Source of the DNA: Candidatus Zemynaea palustris
GTDB lineage: Bacteria > Vulcanimicrobiota > Vulcanimicrobiia > Vulcanimicrobiales > Vulcanimicrobiaceae
Assembly (NCBI GenBank): GCA_003134695.1
Contig: PLCB01000026.1
Coordinates: 134,045-198,044 of the forward strand
Direction: 5' to 3'
Length of the DNA: 64,000 bases
The notes under the pieces are model-generated. The model was not told the DNA's origin, did no database searches, and worked only from the letters and a program-made list of their open reading frames with translations. Of this stretch, positions 20,225 through 28,033 are shown one piece after another. How positions within the stretch are numbered: the stretch's first letter is position 1; each line of letters begins with the position of its first letter. Position numbers and translations under genes: made by a program.

Positions 20225-20464
20225 ATGACCTCCATCAACCTTCGCCAACTTCGCGACACGCGTCGGCTGAAATCGTTGCTGCAGGCGGGGACGACGGTTG
20301 AGCTTCGGGAGCGAGATCGAGTCCTTGGTCGCATCGTCCCTGGTGGCAGAGTGACCCGGGATCCCGGCAAGTGGCCGAAGTTCTCCGTTCGCATGAAAAA
20401 AATATTCGGAACCCGGCTCGTGCCCGGAGCCGACTTAGTGATCGAGGAGCGCGGTCGCTTTTGA
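20225..20464 (+). CDS. Type II antitoxin, Phd/YefM-like
   Basis: A 79-residue protein. The N-terminus MTSINLRQLRDTRRLKSLLQAGTTVELRERDRVLGRIVP is the DNA-binding and dimerisation fold of Phd/YefM antitoxins. The basic, probably flexible C-terminal third would wrap around the toxin. The ATG lies immediately downstream of a long palindrome, consistent with autorepression by the antitoxin or the complex. The stop codon overlaps the TTG of the toxin gene, so the two are made together with the antitoxin first. Confidence 0.8.
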   Translation: MTSINLRQLRDTRRLKSLLQAGTTVELRERDRVLGRIVPGGRVTRDPGKWPKFSVRMKKIFGTRLVPGADLVIEERGRF

Positions 20465-20886
20465 TCGTGTATCCCGACACGAGTTTTATCGTGTCGCTAT
20501 ACCTTCCTGATCGTCACTCGCAGGATGCTGAACGGCGGCTTGTTCGACGGCCGCTGCTTTGCATGACGCCGTTACATCGCGCGGAATGGACTCACGCGAT
20601 TGCGCAGCATGTCTTTCGGCACGAGATTTCAGCAAGTGAGGCGCAGCAGGTGTATAAGGCTTTCGAGCGCGACCGCGCCGATGGGTTGTGGGAAGAGACG
20701 GCGCTTTCCGAGGCGATCTTCGAAACCTGTGTGGAGCTCGCCCGTCGCTACGCGGCTCGTTTGGGGGTTCGAACACTGGATACGCTTCACGTCGCCGCGG
20801 CCCTCGAACTGAAAGCGCAGGAGTTTTGGACGTACGACGGACGTCAAGGGAAACTCGCGAAGGCGGCCGGGCTGAAGACTTCTTGA
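20461..20886 (+). CDS. vapC: PIN-domain toxin, VapC-type ribonuclease
   Basis: A 141-residue PIN-domain protein, expected to be a magnesium-dependent RNase that blocks translation when unmasked. The acidic site is visible: Asp in VYPDTSFIVSLY, Glu in HRAEWTHA, Asp in RTLDTLHVAAA and Asp in WTYDGRQ. The TTG start forms TTGA with the antitoxin stop; a GTG two codons on is the alternative. Length is normal for VapC. The pair sits alone between the receptor gene and the lexA region and could have been acquired; stability or stress roles are inference. Confidence 0.85.
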   Translation: MIVYPDTSFIVSLYLPDRHSQDAERRLVRRPLLCMTPLHRAEWTHAIAQHVFRHEISASEAQQVYKAFERDRADGLWEETALSEAIFETCVELARRYAARLGVRTLDTLHVAAALELKAQEFWTYDGRQGKLAKAAGLKTS

Positions 20887-20955
20887 TTCCTGCTTGTGAA
20901 CGGGACGGCATTTCCACCGGAGGGGACCGTAAGGACGAGACGGTACTGCGCGACG

Positions 20956-21165
20956 ATGCAGTACGGGTATCACTGTGAGGAATGTGAAGAGGCCGTCTGG
21001 CCCGCAGCTCCTCGGGCGGAGTTGCAATGGCTCAAGGATCGCGCGCACGTCGTCCGTGAGGTCGCGAAGCACGTGCAGGGCGGGCTCGACACGTGGATCA
21101 GCGAGGGGATGGCCTTCCTAGAACGCCATCATGGCCACAGCGTCTTCGTCACCCGAAGGCCATAG
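20956..21165 (+). CDS. Small CxxC protein of unknown function
   Basis: A 69-residue protein starting MQYGYHCEECEEAVWPAAPRAE. The CEEC pair near the N-terminus looks like half of a zinc ribbon or a redox pair; an HHGH stretch near the C-terminus (ERHHGHSVFV) could give further ligands. The middle is a predicted helix. An upstream in-frame GTG at 20896 would extend it by 20 residues without obvious homology. No strong ribosome-binding site is seen. I do not recognise the family. Confidence 0.4.
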   Translation: MQYGYHCEECEEAVWPAAPRAELQWLKDRAHVVREVAKHVQGGLDTWISEGMAFLERHHGHSVFVTRRP

Positions 21166-21270
21166 TTACCGTTGCGAGTTCTTTTGTTTGAGGGCGAGGA
21201 AACGAGGGCCGAAGTGTGCTTCGGAACGCACATGAGGCCCGAGTTGACGAAGCCATCGAACGAAAGAGCC

Positions 21271-21302
21271 GCAAACGAACGAAGGCCGCTTTGCAGCGGC
21301 CT
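21271..21302 (-). terminator. Probable terminator of the LysM gene
   Basis: On the minus strand an 8-bp perfect stem (AGGCCGCT / AGCGGCCT on the plus strand, TTGC loop, 21283-21302) is followed by TTCGTTCGTTTG. It lies 27 bases past the LysM stop. Confidence 0.6.
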
Positions 21303-21328
21303 CCGGGTCGTCGCGGCGGATTCCGGCG

Positions 21329-21616
21329 CTAGCGCGGAATCTTGATGTGCTGTCCAGGGACGATCGTGGCGCTGTCGAGGTGGTTGGCCGCGACAATCGT
21401 GTCGAGCGTGTCTTGGACGCTTCCGCCGGCTGGGGTGCGACGCTCGGCGAGGGCCCAGAGCGAGTCGCCGCGCTGCACCGTGACGGTGCCGAACCGCTCG
21501 GGAGCGGCGGCATAGAGGCGCGACGACGAGAGGGCCGGGATCGTGACGATCGCACCTAGGAGCGCCAACGCGACGGCCGGCATCAGGCTCGCTCGCTTCC
21601 GTCTCAGCGCGTACAT
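21329..21616 (-). CDS. Short anchored LysM protein, candidate SOS cell-division inhibitor (YneA-like)
   Basis: A 95-residue protein: an N-terminal membrane segment or signal peptide (LMPAVALALLGAIVTIPAL) and a C-terminal LysM domain (VTVQRGDSLWALAERRTP, then TIVAANHLDSATIVPGQHIKIP). LysM domains bind peptidoglycan. Size, architecture and position match YneA of Bacillus, an SOS-induced division suppressor encoded divergently next to lexA. Here lexA is also divergent, and a LexA-type box lies just downstream of the likely -10 element. The function is inferred from this context; a plain LysM envelope protein is the alternative. Confidence 0.7.
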   Translation of the reverse strand: MYALRRKRASLMPAVALALLGAIVTIPALSSSRLYAAAPERFGTVTVQRGDSLWALAERRTPAGGSVQDTLDTIVAANHLDSATIVPGQHIKIPR

Positions 21617-21645
21617 CTTATCTCCCTAGGGCCCACATTTAGGGC

Positions 21646-21659
21646 CAAACGCCTGTTCG
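21646..21659. promoter_or_regulatory. Putative LexA box controlling the LysM gene
   Basis: CAAACGCCTGTTCG has one mismatch to the CGAAC-N4-GTTCG pattern of Gram-positive-type LexA boxes. It lies 30 bases upstream of the LysM ATG and about 8 bases beyond the predicted -10 element, at the likely transcription start. Confidence 0.65.
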
Positions 21660-21667
21660 TCCACCAT

Positions 21668-21697
21668 ATTTTAGCAAGGGGCTTGTGGATAAGTCAA
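21668..21697 (-). promoter_or_regulatory. Sigma-70 type promoter of the LysM gene
   Basis: On the minus strand, TTGACT (21697-21692) is followed after 18 bases by TAAAAT (21673-21668). The expected start, near 21661, falls beside the LexA box. Confidence 0.6.
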
Positions 21698-21704
21698 TAT
21701 GGCT

Positions 21705-21718
21705 CGAACGTATGTTTG
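21705..21718. promoter_or_regulatory. Putative LexA box in the lexA promoter
   Basis: CGAACGTATGTTTG matches CGAAC-N4-GTTYG with one mismatch. It lies 85 bases upstream of the lexA ATG and overlaps a possible -35 (TTGCAT, 21716-21721), consistent with autorepression. Confidence 0.65.
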
Positions 21719-21802
21719 CATTTTCCAGGGGTTTTGTGGTACGTTGTTCCCGCGTCCGCCCCTTATCCACCCCGAGCCAACAGCTTACTCACAGGAGCGC
21801 AG

Positions 21803-22414
21803 ATGGTAGATCGTGCCCCGACGGAGCGCCAGGCGCGCATACTCGAGGTGATCCGCGACTTCACGCACGAGCGGGGCTACCCGCCGTCGGTCCGCGAGAT
21901 CGGCGAGCGCGTCGGGCTCTCGTCCTCGTCGACGGTCCAGTCGCACCTCAAATCGCTCGAGAAGCGCGGCCTCATCCACCGCGACCCCACCAAGCCCAGG
22001 GCTCTGGTCGCGGGGCGGAAGCACGACCGGCGGGAGGTTGAACACGGCGTCCTCCCGATCGTCGGAAAGGTCGCCGCCGGGCTCCCGATCACGGCGGCCG
22101 AGAATGTCGAGGGCGAGTTTCCAGTTCCGGCCGACTTGGCTCGCAAGCACGGCAGCTTCATGTTGCGCGTGAGCGGCGACTCGATGGTGGAGGCCGCGAT
22201 CCTCGACGGCGATCTGATCGTCGTCTCGCCCCAGCCCGATGCCCGCAACGGCGAGATCGTCGTTGCGATGCTCGACGGAGAGGCGACCGTCAAGCGCTTC
22301 TATCGCGAATCGGGCCGCGTTCGGCTGCAGCCGGAGAACCGCGCGATGGAGCCGATCTACGCCGACGACGTGACGATCCTTGGCCGCGTCGCGGCGATTT
22401 ACCGCCGAGTCTAG
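21803..22414 (+). CDS. lexA: LexA repressor
   Basis: The SOS repressor, inactivated by RecA-stimulated self-cleavage. The 203 residues contain a winged helix N-terminus (PTERQARILEVIRDFTHERGYPPSVREIGERVGLSSSSTVQSHL), the cleavage site Ala92-Gly93 in VAAGLP, the nucleophile Ser127 in GDSM and the general-base Lys164 in ATVKRF. The ATG at 21803 follows AGGAG; longer in-frame sequence upstream is not homologous. The gene faces away from a LysM gene, with two LexA-type boxes between them. Confidence 0.97.
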   Translation: MVDRAPTERQARILEVIRDFTHERGYPPSVREIGERVGLSSSSTVQSHLKSLEKRGLIHRDPTKPRALVAGRKHDRREVEHGVLPIVGKVAAGLPITAAENVEGEFPVPADLARKHGSFMLRVSGDSMVEAAILDGDLIVVSPQPDARNGEIVVAMLDGEATVKRFYRESGRVRLQPENRAMEPIYADDVTILGRVAAIYRRV

Positions 22415-22453
22415 CAAGGTCGCATCATAACCGCGGTGTAACCCAGGGCCCCC

Positions 22454-23599
22454 ATGCGCTCTGGAACCGCGGTTGCGCGTCTGCGAGCGTTCGCCGCCGT
22501 CCCCGAGATGGTGGCGATCCGTACGGCGCTTCCGTACAGTTTCGTGGGTTTGGTGCTTGGCATCGCGACGTTCGTCGCACTGCAGCCGAGCGGCGAATTT
22601 CTGCAGAAATTCTACCGTGCGTTTGCGCCCGCCTTCGGCATCATGGCGGCGCTGCTGCTGGTGCTGTTGACGATCGATCTCGCCAAGCGCCGCAACGTCC
22701 CGCCGGCTGCGGCGCTGCCGATCGCATGCGCCGTCTTCTTGTTGTCGTTGCCGTACCGTCACGCTTCGTCGCCGGTGGCGCTGTTGCGGGCCCTCGGCAC
22801 GAGCGGTCTCTTCCTGGCGATCGTCGTCGCCATCGCCGTCGTCGCGCTCTTGGCCGTTTCGCGCGCTCGGTTGGGGTCGGCGGGCGGAACGTTCGTGGCC
22901 GCAAGCCTTGCCGTCGGCGTCGCGGCGCTGCTCTTTTTCTTCGGCATCTCACTGACCGAATGGCTGGACGTCGCGATCGCGCCGCTCGGAACGCTCGGCG
23001 ATAGTCTCGCGGCGCTGCTCGTCATCACGCTCGTCGAGACGCTGCTCTGGACGATCGGCATCCACGGCCCCGCGCTCCTGGCCGCCGTCGTCTTGCCCGT
23101 GTACCTTCAATTGCAGTTCGAAAACACCGAAGCGATGGCGCATGGGCTTCCGTTGCCGCACGTCGTGACCGTCTCTACCTTTCTGTTCGTCTTCCCGGGA
23201 GGGGCCGGTGCGACGCTCCCGCTCGTGCTGTTGCTGCTGCGCAACAAGATCAAACGCGCGCGGCAGGTCGCGCTCGCGACCCTGGTCCCCACGCTCTTCA
23301 ACGCGAACGAACCGTTGATGTTCGGATTGCCGCTCGTCTCCAACCCGTACTTGAGCGTCCCGTTCGTCCTCGCGCCGCTCGTGCTCGCGCTCGTTACCTG
23401 GTTTGCGATGCATCTGGGTTTGGTCGCGCGGCCCGCGCTCTACATCCCCTCTTCGGTGCCGTTGCCGATTAGCGTCGTGCTCGCCACCAAAGATTGGCGA
23501 GCGGTCGTGCTTATCGCGATCAACGTGGGCCTGGCGGCGGCGATCTACGCGCCGTTCGTCCGCCTCTTCGAACGGCACGAGGCCGCCGAGACAGCGTGA
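22454..23599 (+). CDS. PTS EIIC, lactose/cellobiose family (orphan)
   Basis: A 381-residue, roughly ten-span membrane protein. The family blocks are clear: LVETLLWTIGIHGPALL, HVVTVSTFLFVFPGGAGATLPLVLLL and FNANEPLMFGLPLVSNPYLSVPFVLAPL, which resemble the substrate-binding region of CelB/LacE-type EIIC. No EIIA, EIIB, HPr or EI gene is nearby, so phosphorylation-coupled transport is unproven; such orphans may act as plain transporters. The stop codon overlaps the GTG of the downstream lyase gene, so the two are coupled. Confidence 0.85.
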   Translation: MRSGTAVARLRAFAAVPEMVAIRTALPYSFVGLVLGIATFVALQPSGEFLQKFYRAFAPAFGIMAALLLVLLTIDLAKRRNVPPAAALPIACAVFLLSLPYRHASSPVALLRALGTSGLFLAIVVAIAVVALLAVSRARLGSAGGTFVAASLAVGVAALLFFFGISLTEWLDVAIAPLGTLGDSLAALLVITLVETLLWTIGIHGPALLAAVVLPVYLQLQFENTEAMAHGLPLPHVVTVSTFLFVFPGGAGATLPLVLLLLRNKIKRARQVALATLVPTLFNANEPLMFGLPLVSNPYLSVPFVLAPLVLALVTWFAMHLGLVARPALYIPSSVPLPISVVLATKDWRAVVLIAINVGLAAAIYAPFVRLFERHEAAETA

Positions 23600-24876
23600 T
23601 CGACGCGCTCGTTGCTCAATTTGCGATCGAACCGGCGCTCGAGCGCGCCGCGCGCGCCGCCGCCGAGCGCGTCGCCGCCTTCAATCGCCCCGCCGTCGCG
23701 CGCGTCAAGATCGCCGTGTTGGGAGCGTTCGTCGCCGAGCAACTCTCGGAGAGCGATCTATCGGGGGCGTTCGGTTACGGCTACGACGACGCGGCGCGAA
23801 CCCATTACGAGTCGTTGCTGGCGCGAATTTTCGGGTGCGAGCGCGCCTTCGCGCGCCTCTCACTCGTCAGCGGAACGCACGCGATCGTGACCGCACTCGA
23901 AGCCTGCCTCCCGCACAACGGCCGCCTGCTCTCGGCGACCGGCACGCCGTACGACACGCTGCGCAACGCGATCGCCGACGCGCCTCATTCGCTCGTCTCG
24001 CGCGGGATTCGATACGATGAGGTCGCGCTTGCCGCCGAGGGTGGCGTCGATTTCGACGCGTTGTGCGAACGCGTGACGCTCGGCGCGGACGTCGTCTTCG
24101 TGCAACGCTCGCGCGGTTACGCGCCGCGCCGATCGCTCTCCGCCGAGGAGTGCGGACTCGTCGCTCGCACGGTGAAGGCGATCTCGCCAAGAACGCTCGT
24201 GCTCGTCGACAATTGCTACGGCGAATTGGTCGAGGAGCGCGAGCCGACCCATCACGGCGCCGATGCCGTCATCGGTTCGCTCATCAAGAATCTCGGCGGC
24301 GGTCTCGCGCCGGGCGGTGCGTACGTCGCCGGTCGTGCCGACGTCATCGAACGAATCGCGGCGCACCACTATGCGCCGGGTCTCGGAACGAGCGTCGGCC
24401 CGTACCTTGGCTTTGGGCGGGCGCTGCTTCAAGGACTTTTCTATGCGCCGCTCGTCGTCGGCGAAGCGCTCTTCGGCTTGGACTTCGCCGCCGCGCTTTT
24501 CGACGAACTCGGCTTCTCCGTCGATCCGGCGCCGGGAGCGGCACGCTGCGATATCGTGCAAGCGATTCGTCTGGGCGACGCGGCGCGGGTCCTCGCGTTC
24601 GCGCGCGGATTGCAGCGGGCGATGCCGGTCAACGCCGCGTTCCGGCCGGAAGCGGGCCCGGTTCCGGGCTATCGAGAGCCGGTTGTGATGTCGAGCGGTG
24701 CGTTCGTGAGCGGCTCGACCATCGAGCTTTCCTGCGACGCGCCGCTGCGGCCCCCGTACGAGGTCTATCTCCAAGGGGGGGCGATGCGCGAGCACGCCGT
24801 TCTCGGCGCGATCTTCGCCGCCCGGGAGCTCGTCAAGGAAAGCAAACGCCCACCCCGCAAAAGGAGAGGTCGATGA
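23596..24876 (+). CDS. Methionine gamma-lyase family / YnbB-type PLP enzyme
   Basis: A 426-residue fold-type I PLP protein of the family annotated as aluminium resistance protein or methionine gamma-lyase-like YnbB. Seen: SGTHAIVTALEACL, a PLP-phosphate region, LVDNCYGELVEEREPTHHGAD with the aspartate for the ring nitrogen, and the Schiff-base lysine in SLIKNLGGGLAPGGAYVAG. The exact substrate is not established in the family. The GTG start forms GTGA with the EIIC stop. Coupling to an orphan EIIC suggests that the permease may deliver or export a compound handled by this lyase. Confidence 0.82.
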   Translation: MIDALVAQFAIEPALERAARAAAERVAAFNRPAVARVKIAVLGAFVAEQLSESDLSGAFGYGYDDAARTHYESLLARIFGCERAFARLSLVSGTHAIVTALEACLPHNGRLLSATGTPYDTLRNAIADAPHSLVSRGIRYDEVALAAEGGVDFDALCERVTLGADVVFVQRSRGYAPRRSLSAEECGLVARTVKAISPRTLVLVDNCYGELVEEREPTHHGADAVIGSLIKNLGGGLAPGGAYVAGRADVIERIAAHHYAPGLGTSVGPYLGFGRALLQGLFYAPLVVGEALFGLDFAAALFDELGFSVDPAPGAARCDIVQAIRLGDAARVLAFARGLQRAMPVNAAFRPEAGPVPGYREPVVMSSGAFVSGSTIELSCDAPLRPPYEVYLQGGAMREHAVLGAIFAARELVKESKRPPRKRRGR

Positions 24877-24892
24877 CCCTCGGGGAGTCCAC

Positions 24893-25294
24893 GTGAACGA
24901 GTCCGACCAGAGCGCGCGTAACGGAGAAGCCCCCTATCGGCGGCGCTTCGTCCGCGTGGCCGCGGAGTTCCCCGTGAGCTATTCGCGCGAAGGCTCCGAG
25001 GAAAGCAAACCGGGCCATGCCGCCGACCTCGGCGGCGGCGGCGTTCGCGTTGCGACCGATGAGGATCTTCCGCTCGGCGCCGTGCTCCTGCTGCGTTTCA
25101 AACTGCCGCACGGCGATCGCGAGATGGTTGCGCGCGGGCGCATCGTGCTCTCGTTCTACAACGCCGAGGAACAGCGGTTCTTTCACGGGATCTCGTTCAC
25201 GCACATCGATCCGCGCGATAAGGAAGAGATCATCCGCTACGTCGCGACCGAAGTGCAGCGCCTCGCGCTAGAGGGCGAGACGGCCGCAGACTAG
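24893..25294 (+). CDS. PilZ-domain protein
   Basis: A 133-residue single-domain protein, expected to bind cyclic di-GMP. The arginine motif is YRRRFVRV at residues 16-23. The second motif, normally (D/N)xSxxG, is ADLGGGGVRV with Gly in place of Ser, so ligand binding may be weaker. The remainder has the PilZ barrel pattern (LLLRFKLPHGDREMVARGRIVLSF, FFHGISFTHIDPRDKEEIIRYV). The GTG start follows GGGGAG and lies 16 bases after the lyase stop. The membrane diguanylate cyclase at 54.5 kb could supply the ligand. Confidence 0.85.
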   Translation: MNESDQSARNGEAPYRRRFVRVAAEFPVSYSREGSEESKPGHAADLGGGGVRVATDEDLPLGAVLLLRFKLPHGDREMVARGRIVLSFYNAEEQRFFHGISFTHIDPRDKEEIIRYVATEVQRLALEGETAAD

Positions 25295-25316
25295 CAGCTA
25301 GCCGAGGGCGGACCGC

Positions 25317-25571
25317 CTAGGTCGGTGCGTCGCTCTCGCCGATGAAGCCGTAAAAGAAGTACCGGTTCCCCTCGGTCGTCTCGAGCACGATGCGCTTCGG
25401 CTCCATCGTGGCGCGCTTGATCGTTTTGCCCTTGAGCGTATCGAGCATCGATTGCGTCATCGCGAACTCTTCTTCACGCAACGCGTCGGGATCGATCGCT
25501 TCGAGGTTGGAAAGGAGGCGCTCGAGATCTTCGATTGCGCCGCCCGCGCCCGGCTCGGGACCCTTGCTCAT
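25317..25571 (-). CDS. Small conserved protein of unknown function
   Basis: An 84-residue soluble protein. A glycine-rich start (MSKGPEPGAGG) is followed by a helix (EDLERLLSNLEAIDPDALREEEFAMTQSMLDTLKG) and a small beta region (KRIVLETTEGNRYFFYGF). GAGGGC precedes the ATG at 25571; an upstream in-frame ATG would add a low-complexity stretch and is less likely. It faces away from the FHA gene and converges with the PilZ gene. I do not recognise the family. Confidence 0.5.
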   Translation of the reverse strand: MSKGPEPGAGGAIEDLERLLSNLEAIDPDALREEEFAMTQSMLDTLKGKTIKRATMEPKRIVLETTEGNRYFFYGFIGESDAPT

Positions 25572-25663
25572 GCTGCCCTCTTCGCAATTGACGGCGCGGC
25601 TCCGCCCGGCCGGCACGCCTTCCGGGGGACTTCGACCCGCGGGAACCAAAGTCTCGCAGGCCG

Positions 25664-25960
25664 ATGTATATCCTGGAAGTCATCAGCGGTCCGCTGGACG
25701 GAAAGACGTGGTCGTTCGACCGTGAGATCACGATCGGGCGCGACGACGCGCTCGCCGCAGCCTGCATCACGCTCGACCGGTACGTTTCGCGGCGCCACGC
25801 TCACATTCGCGCCGACGCGGAGGGGTTGGTGCTCACGGACCTCGAGAGCCGAAATGGGACGAAGGTCGCCGGCGAACCGGTGAACGGCGGGGCGACGCTC
25901 GCGTTCGGCGATCGTTTCCTGGTCGGCCGCACGACGCTGCGGGTGCGCCAAGCCGAATAA
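25664..25960 (+). CDS. FHA-domain protein
   Basis: A 98-residue stand-alone forkhead-associated domain, which binds phosphothreonine peptides. The conserved residues are present: ITIGRDD near residue 23, the SRRHAHI loop near 42, and DLESRNGTKVAGEPV. Nothing precedes or follows the domain. No Ser/Thr kinase gene is in the window, so the partner is unknown. The stop lies one base before the panC ATG, so the two are probably co-transcribed. Confidence 0.9.
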   Translation: MYILEVISGPLDGKTWSFDREITIGRDDALAAACITLDRYVSRRHAHIRADAEGLVLTDLESRNGTKVAGEPVNGGATLAFGDRFLVGRTTLRVRQAE

Positions 25961-25961
25961 C

Positions 25962-26846
25962 ATGCGCACCGCGAAAACCCCCGGATCGGCGCGCTCGGCG
26001 GCGCGAGCGTTACCGCGCCCGTTGGGGTTGGTGCCGACGATGGGCGCGCTGCACGCCGGCCATCGCAGCCTGCTCGAACGCGCGCGGCGCGAGAACGCGA
26101 GCGTCGCCGCGTCGTTGTTCGTCAACCCGCTGCAATTTGGACCGAGCGAGGATTTCGAACGCTATCCGCGCTCGTTTGAAAGCGACGTCGCGCAATTCGA
26201 AGCGGCCGGCGTCGATCTGCTCTACGCGCCGTCCGTCGACGAGATGTATCAGCCGAATTTCTCGACGTCGATCGACGTCGGCGCTCTGGCGAAGGCCTTC
26301 GAGGGAGCGGCGCGGCGCGGGCACTTCGCCGGCGTCGCCACCGTCGTCGCAAAACTGTTGGGCGCAATCGAGCCGACGCGAGTCTATCTCGGGCAGAAAG
26401 ACGTGCAGCAGACGGCGGTGTTGCGCAGGATGATCGGGGACCTCGACATCCCGGTCGAGGTCGTCGTCTGTCCGACCGTCCGCGAGCCCGACGGACTCGC
26501 GCTTTCGAGCCGCAACGCGTATCTGAGCGCCGCGCAGCGAGCCGCCGCGCCCAGCTTCCACCGGGCCCTTGAATCGGTCGCGGCCGCTTTCGAGCGCGAC
26601 GGCGACGCCGATCACGTGATCGCCACGGCCCGCGAGTTGCTGGAATCTCCGCTCGTTTGGGAGTACCTAGCGATCGTCGACCCGGCGACGTTCGAGCCGC
26701 GCAAAGACGTGCGGCGCCCGGCGCTCGTCGTCGGCGCGGTACGCGCCGGCGCGACGCGTCTCATCGACAACGTCGTCGTCGCGAGGCCCGACGGCGGCGA
26801 TCCGATCCTGACGCCGCCCCTTCTCCAGGCGGCGGGACGCACCTGA
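25962..26846 (+). CDS. panC: Pantothenate synthetase
   Basis: Joins pantoate and beta-alanine with ATP to give pantothenate. The 294 residues contain PTMGALHAGHRSLLERAR (the HIGH-like nucleotide motif), SLFVNPLQFGPSEDFERYPR, YLGQKDVQQTAVLRRM and SSRNAYLS (KMSKS-like). The first 22 residues are poorly conserved. The stop overlaps the coaBC start (TGATG). With coaBC and coaX it forms most of a pantothenate-to-CoA operon; panB and panD are not seen. Confidence 0.95.
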   Translation: MRTAKTPGSARSAARALPRPLGLVPTMGALHAGHRSLLERARRENASVAASLFVNPLQFGPSEDFERYPRSFESDVAQFEAAGVDLLYAPSVDEMYQPNFSTSIDVGALAKAFEGAARRGHFAGVATVVAKLLGAIEPTRVYLGQKDVQQTAVLRRMIGDLDIPVEVVVCPTVREPDGLALSSRNAYLSAAQRAAAPSFHRALESVAAAFERDGDADHVIATARELLESPLVWEYLAIVDPATFEPRKDVRRPALVVGAVRAGATRLIDNVVVARPDGGDPILTPPLLQAAGRT

Positions 26847-28030
26847 TGCGGCGAATTCTCCTCGGCGTGTGCGGCGGGATCGCGGCCTACAAGGCCGCAG
26901 CACTGACGAGTTTTCTGGTCCAGCGCGGCGATCGCGTCGACGTGATTCTGACCGAGGGCGCGCAGCAATTCATCGGACCGCTCACCTTCGCTTCGCTGAC
27001 GCGCAACCCGGTACTGACCTCACTCTGGGATGCGCCGGAGACGATCCCGCACATCTCGCTCGTCCGCGCGGCCGACGTCCTCGCGATCGTTCCGGCGACG
27101 GCCAACCTCATCGCGAAGCTGGCCCGTGGAGTCGCCGACGATCTGCTGACCAACGCGGCGCTCGCGGCGCGCATCCCGATCGTCGTCGCGCCCGCCATGA
27201 ACGACGCGATGTACGAGCATCCGGCGACGCGCGAAAATCTTTCGGTGCTCGAAGCGCGCGGCGTCACGATCGTCGAGCCGGGGGTCGGTTTCTTGGCAGA
27301 ACGGGAGAACGGCATCGGACGACTCGCCGAGCAGGATGCGATCGTCGCGGCGATCGACGGTGTCCTCGGTCGCGCGCGCGATCTCGAAGGAGAACGCGTG
27401 CTGATCACCGCGGGGCCGACGCGCGAAGCGATCGATCCGGTACGTTTCCTTTCGAACGCTTCAACCGGGACGATGGGGATCGAGTTGGCGCGCGAAGCCT
27501 TGGCGCGCGGAGCCGAAGTCGATCTCGTCCTCGGTCCGACGCCGGTCGTGCCGCCCCAGGGCGCTCACACCGTGCGCGTCACGTCGGCGCAGGAGATGCA
27601 CGACGCGGCGCTCAGCCGCTTCGGCGAGGCCGACATCGCGATCGCCGCCGCCGCCGTCGCCGATTGGCGCCCGGTCGAGACGTTCGCGCAAAAAGTAAAG
27701 AAGCAGGACGGGACCGGATCGCTCGAGGTGGTGCGAACACCCGACGTTCTCGCGGCGCTCGGCGAACGAAAGGACGGCGCGTTTCTGGTCGGCTTCGCCG
27801 CCGAAACCGAAGCCTTGGAACAGAACGCTCGCGCGAAACTGCGCGCGAAGCATCTCGACACGATCGCGGTCAACGACGTTTCGCGCGAAGGCAGCGGCTT
27901 CGGCACGGGCGAGAACGAGCTCGTTCTCCTGTGGGGCGAGGCCGGGCGCCGGCCACTCGGCCGCGCTTCGAAGCGCGAGCTCGCTCGCCGCATGTGGAAC
28001 GCGTTGTTGGAAATCCGTAGTGCGCGGTAA
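26846..28030 (+). CDS. coaBC: Bifunctional phosphopantothenoylcysteine decarboxylase / phosphopantothenate-cysteine ligase
   Basis: Carries out two consecutive CoA steps. The CoaC half (residues 1-180) is a flavoprotein with GVCGGIAAYKAA, the active-site His in IPHISLVRAAD, and PAMNDAMYEHPATREN, where Tyr replaces the usual Trp of PxMNxxMW. The CoaB half (from about 188) has ITAGPTREAIDPVRFLSNASTGTMG and the lysine motif AQKVKKQDG. The 394-residue length is typical. The ATG shares its A with the panC stop. coaX starts three bases after the stop. Confidence 0.95.
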   Translation: MRRILLGVCGGIAAYKAAALTSFLVQRGDRVDVILTEGAQQFIGPLTFASLTRNPVLTSLWDAPETIPHISLVRAADVLAIVPATANLIAKLARGVADDLLTNAALAARIPIVVAPAMNDAMYEHPATRENLSVLEARGVTIVEPGVGFLAERENGIGRLAEQDAIVAAIDGVLGRARDLEGERVLITAGPTREAIDPVRFLSNASTGTMGIELAREALARGAEVDLVLGPTPVVPPQGAHTVRVTSAQEMHDAALSRFGEADIAIAAAAVADWRPVETFAQKVKKQDGTGSLEVVRTPDVLAALGERKDGAFLVGFAAETEALEQNARAKLRAKHLDTIAVNDVSREGSGFGTGENELVLLWGEAGRRPLGRASKRELARRMWNALLEIRSAR

Positions 28031-28033
28031 CCA

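Noticed and set aside
18589-20394. 601-residue minus-strand frame over the TonB receptor and toxin-antitoxin region
   Set aside because: Arg/Val/Glu-rich antisense translation without any fold pattern; it also crosses the terminator and operator.
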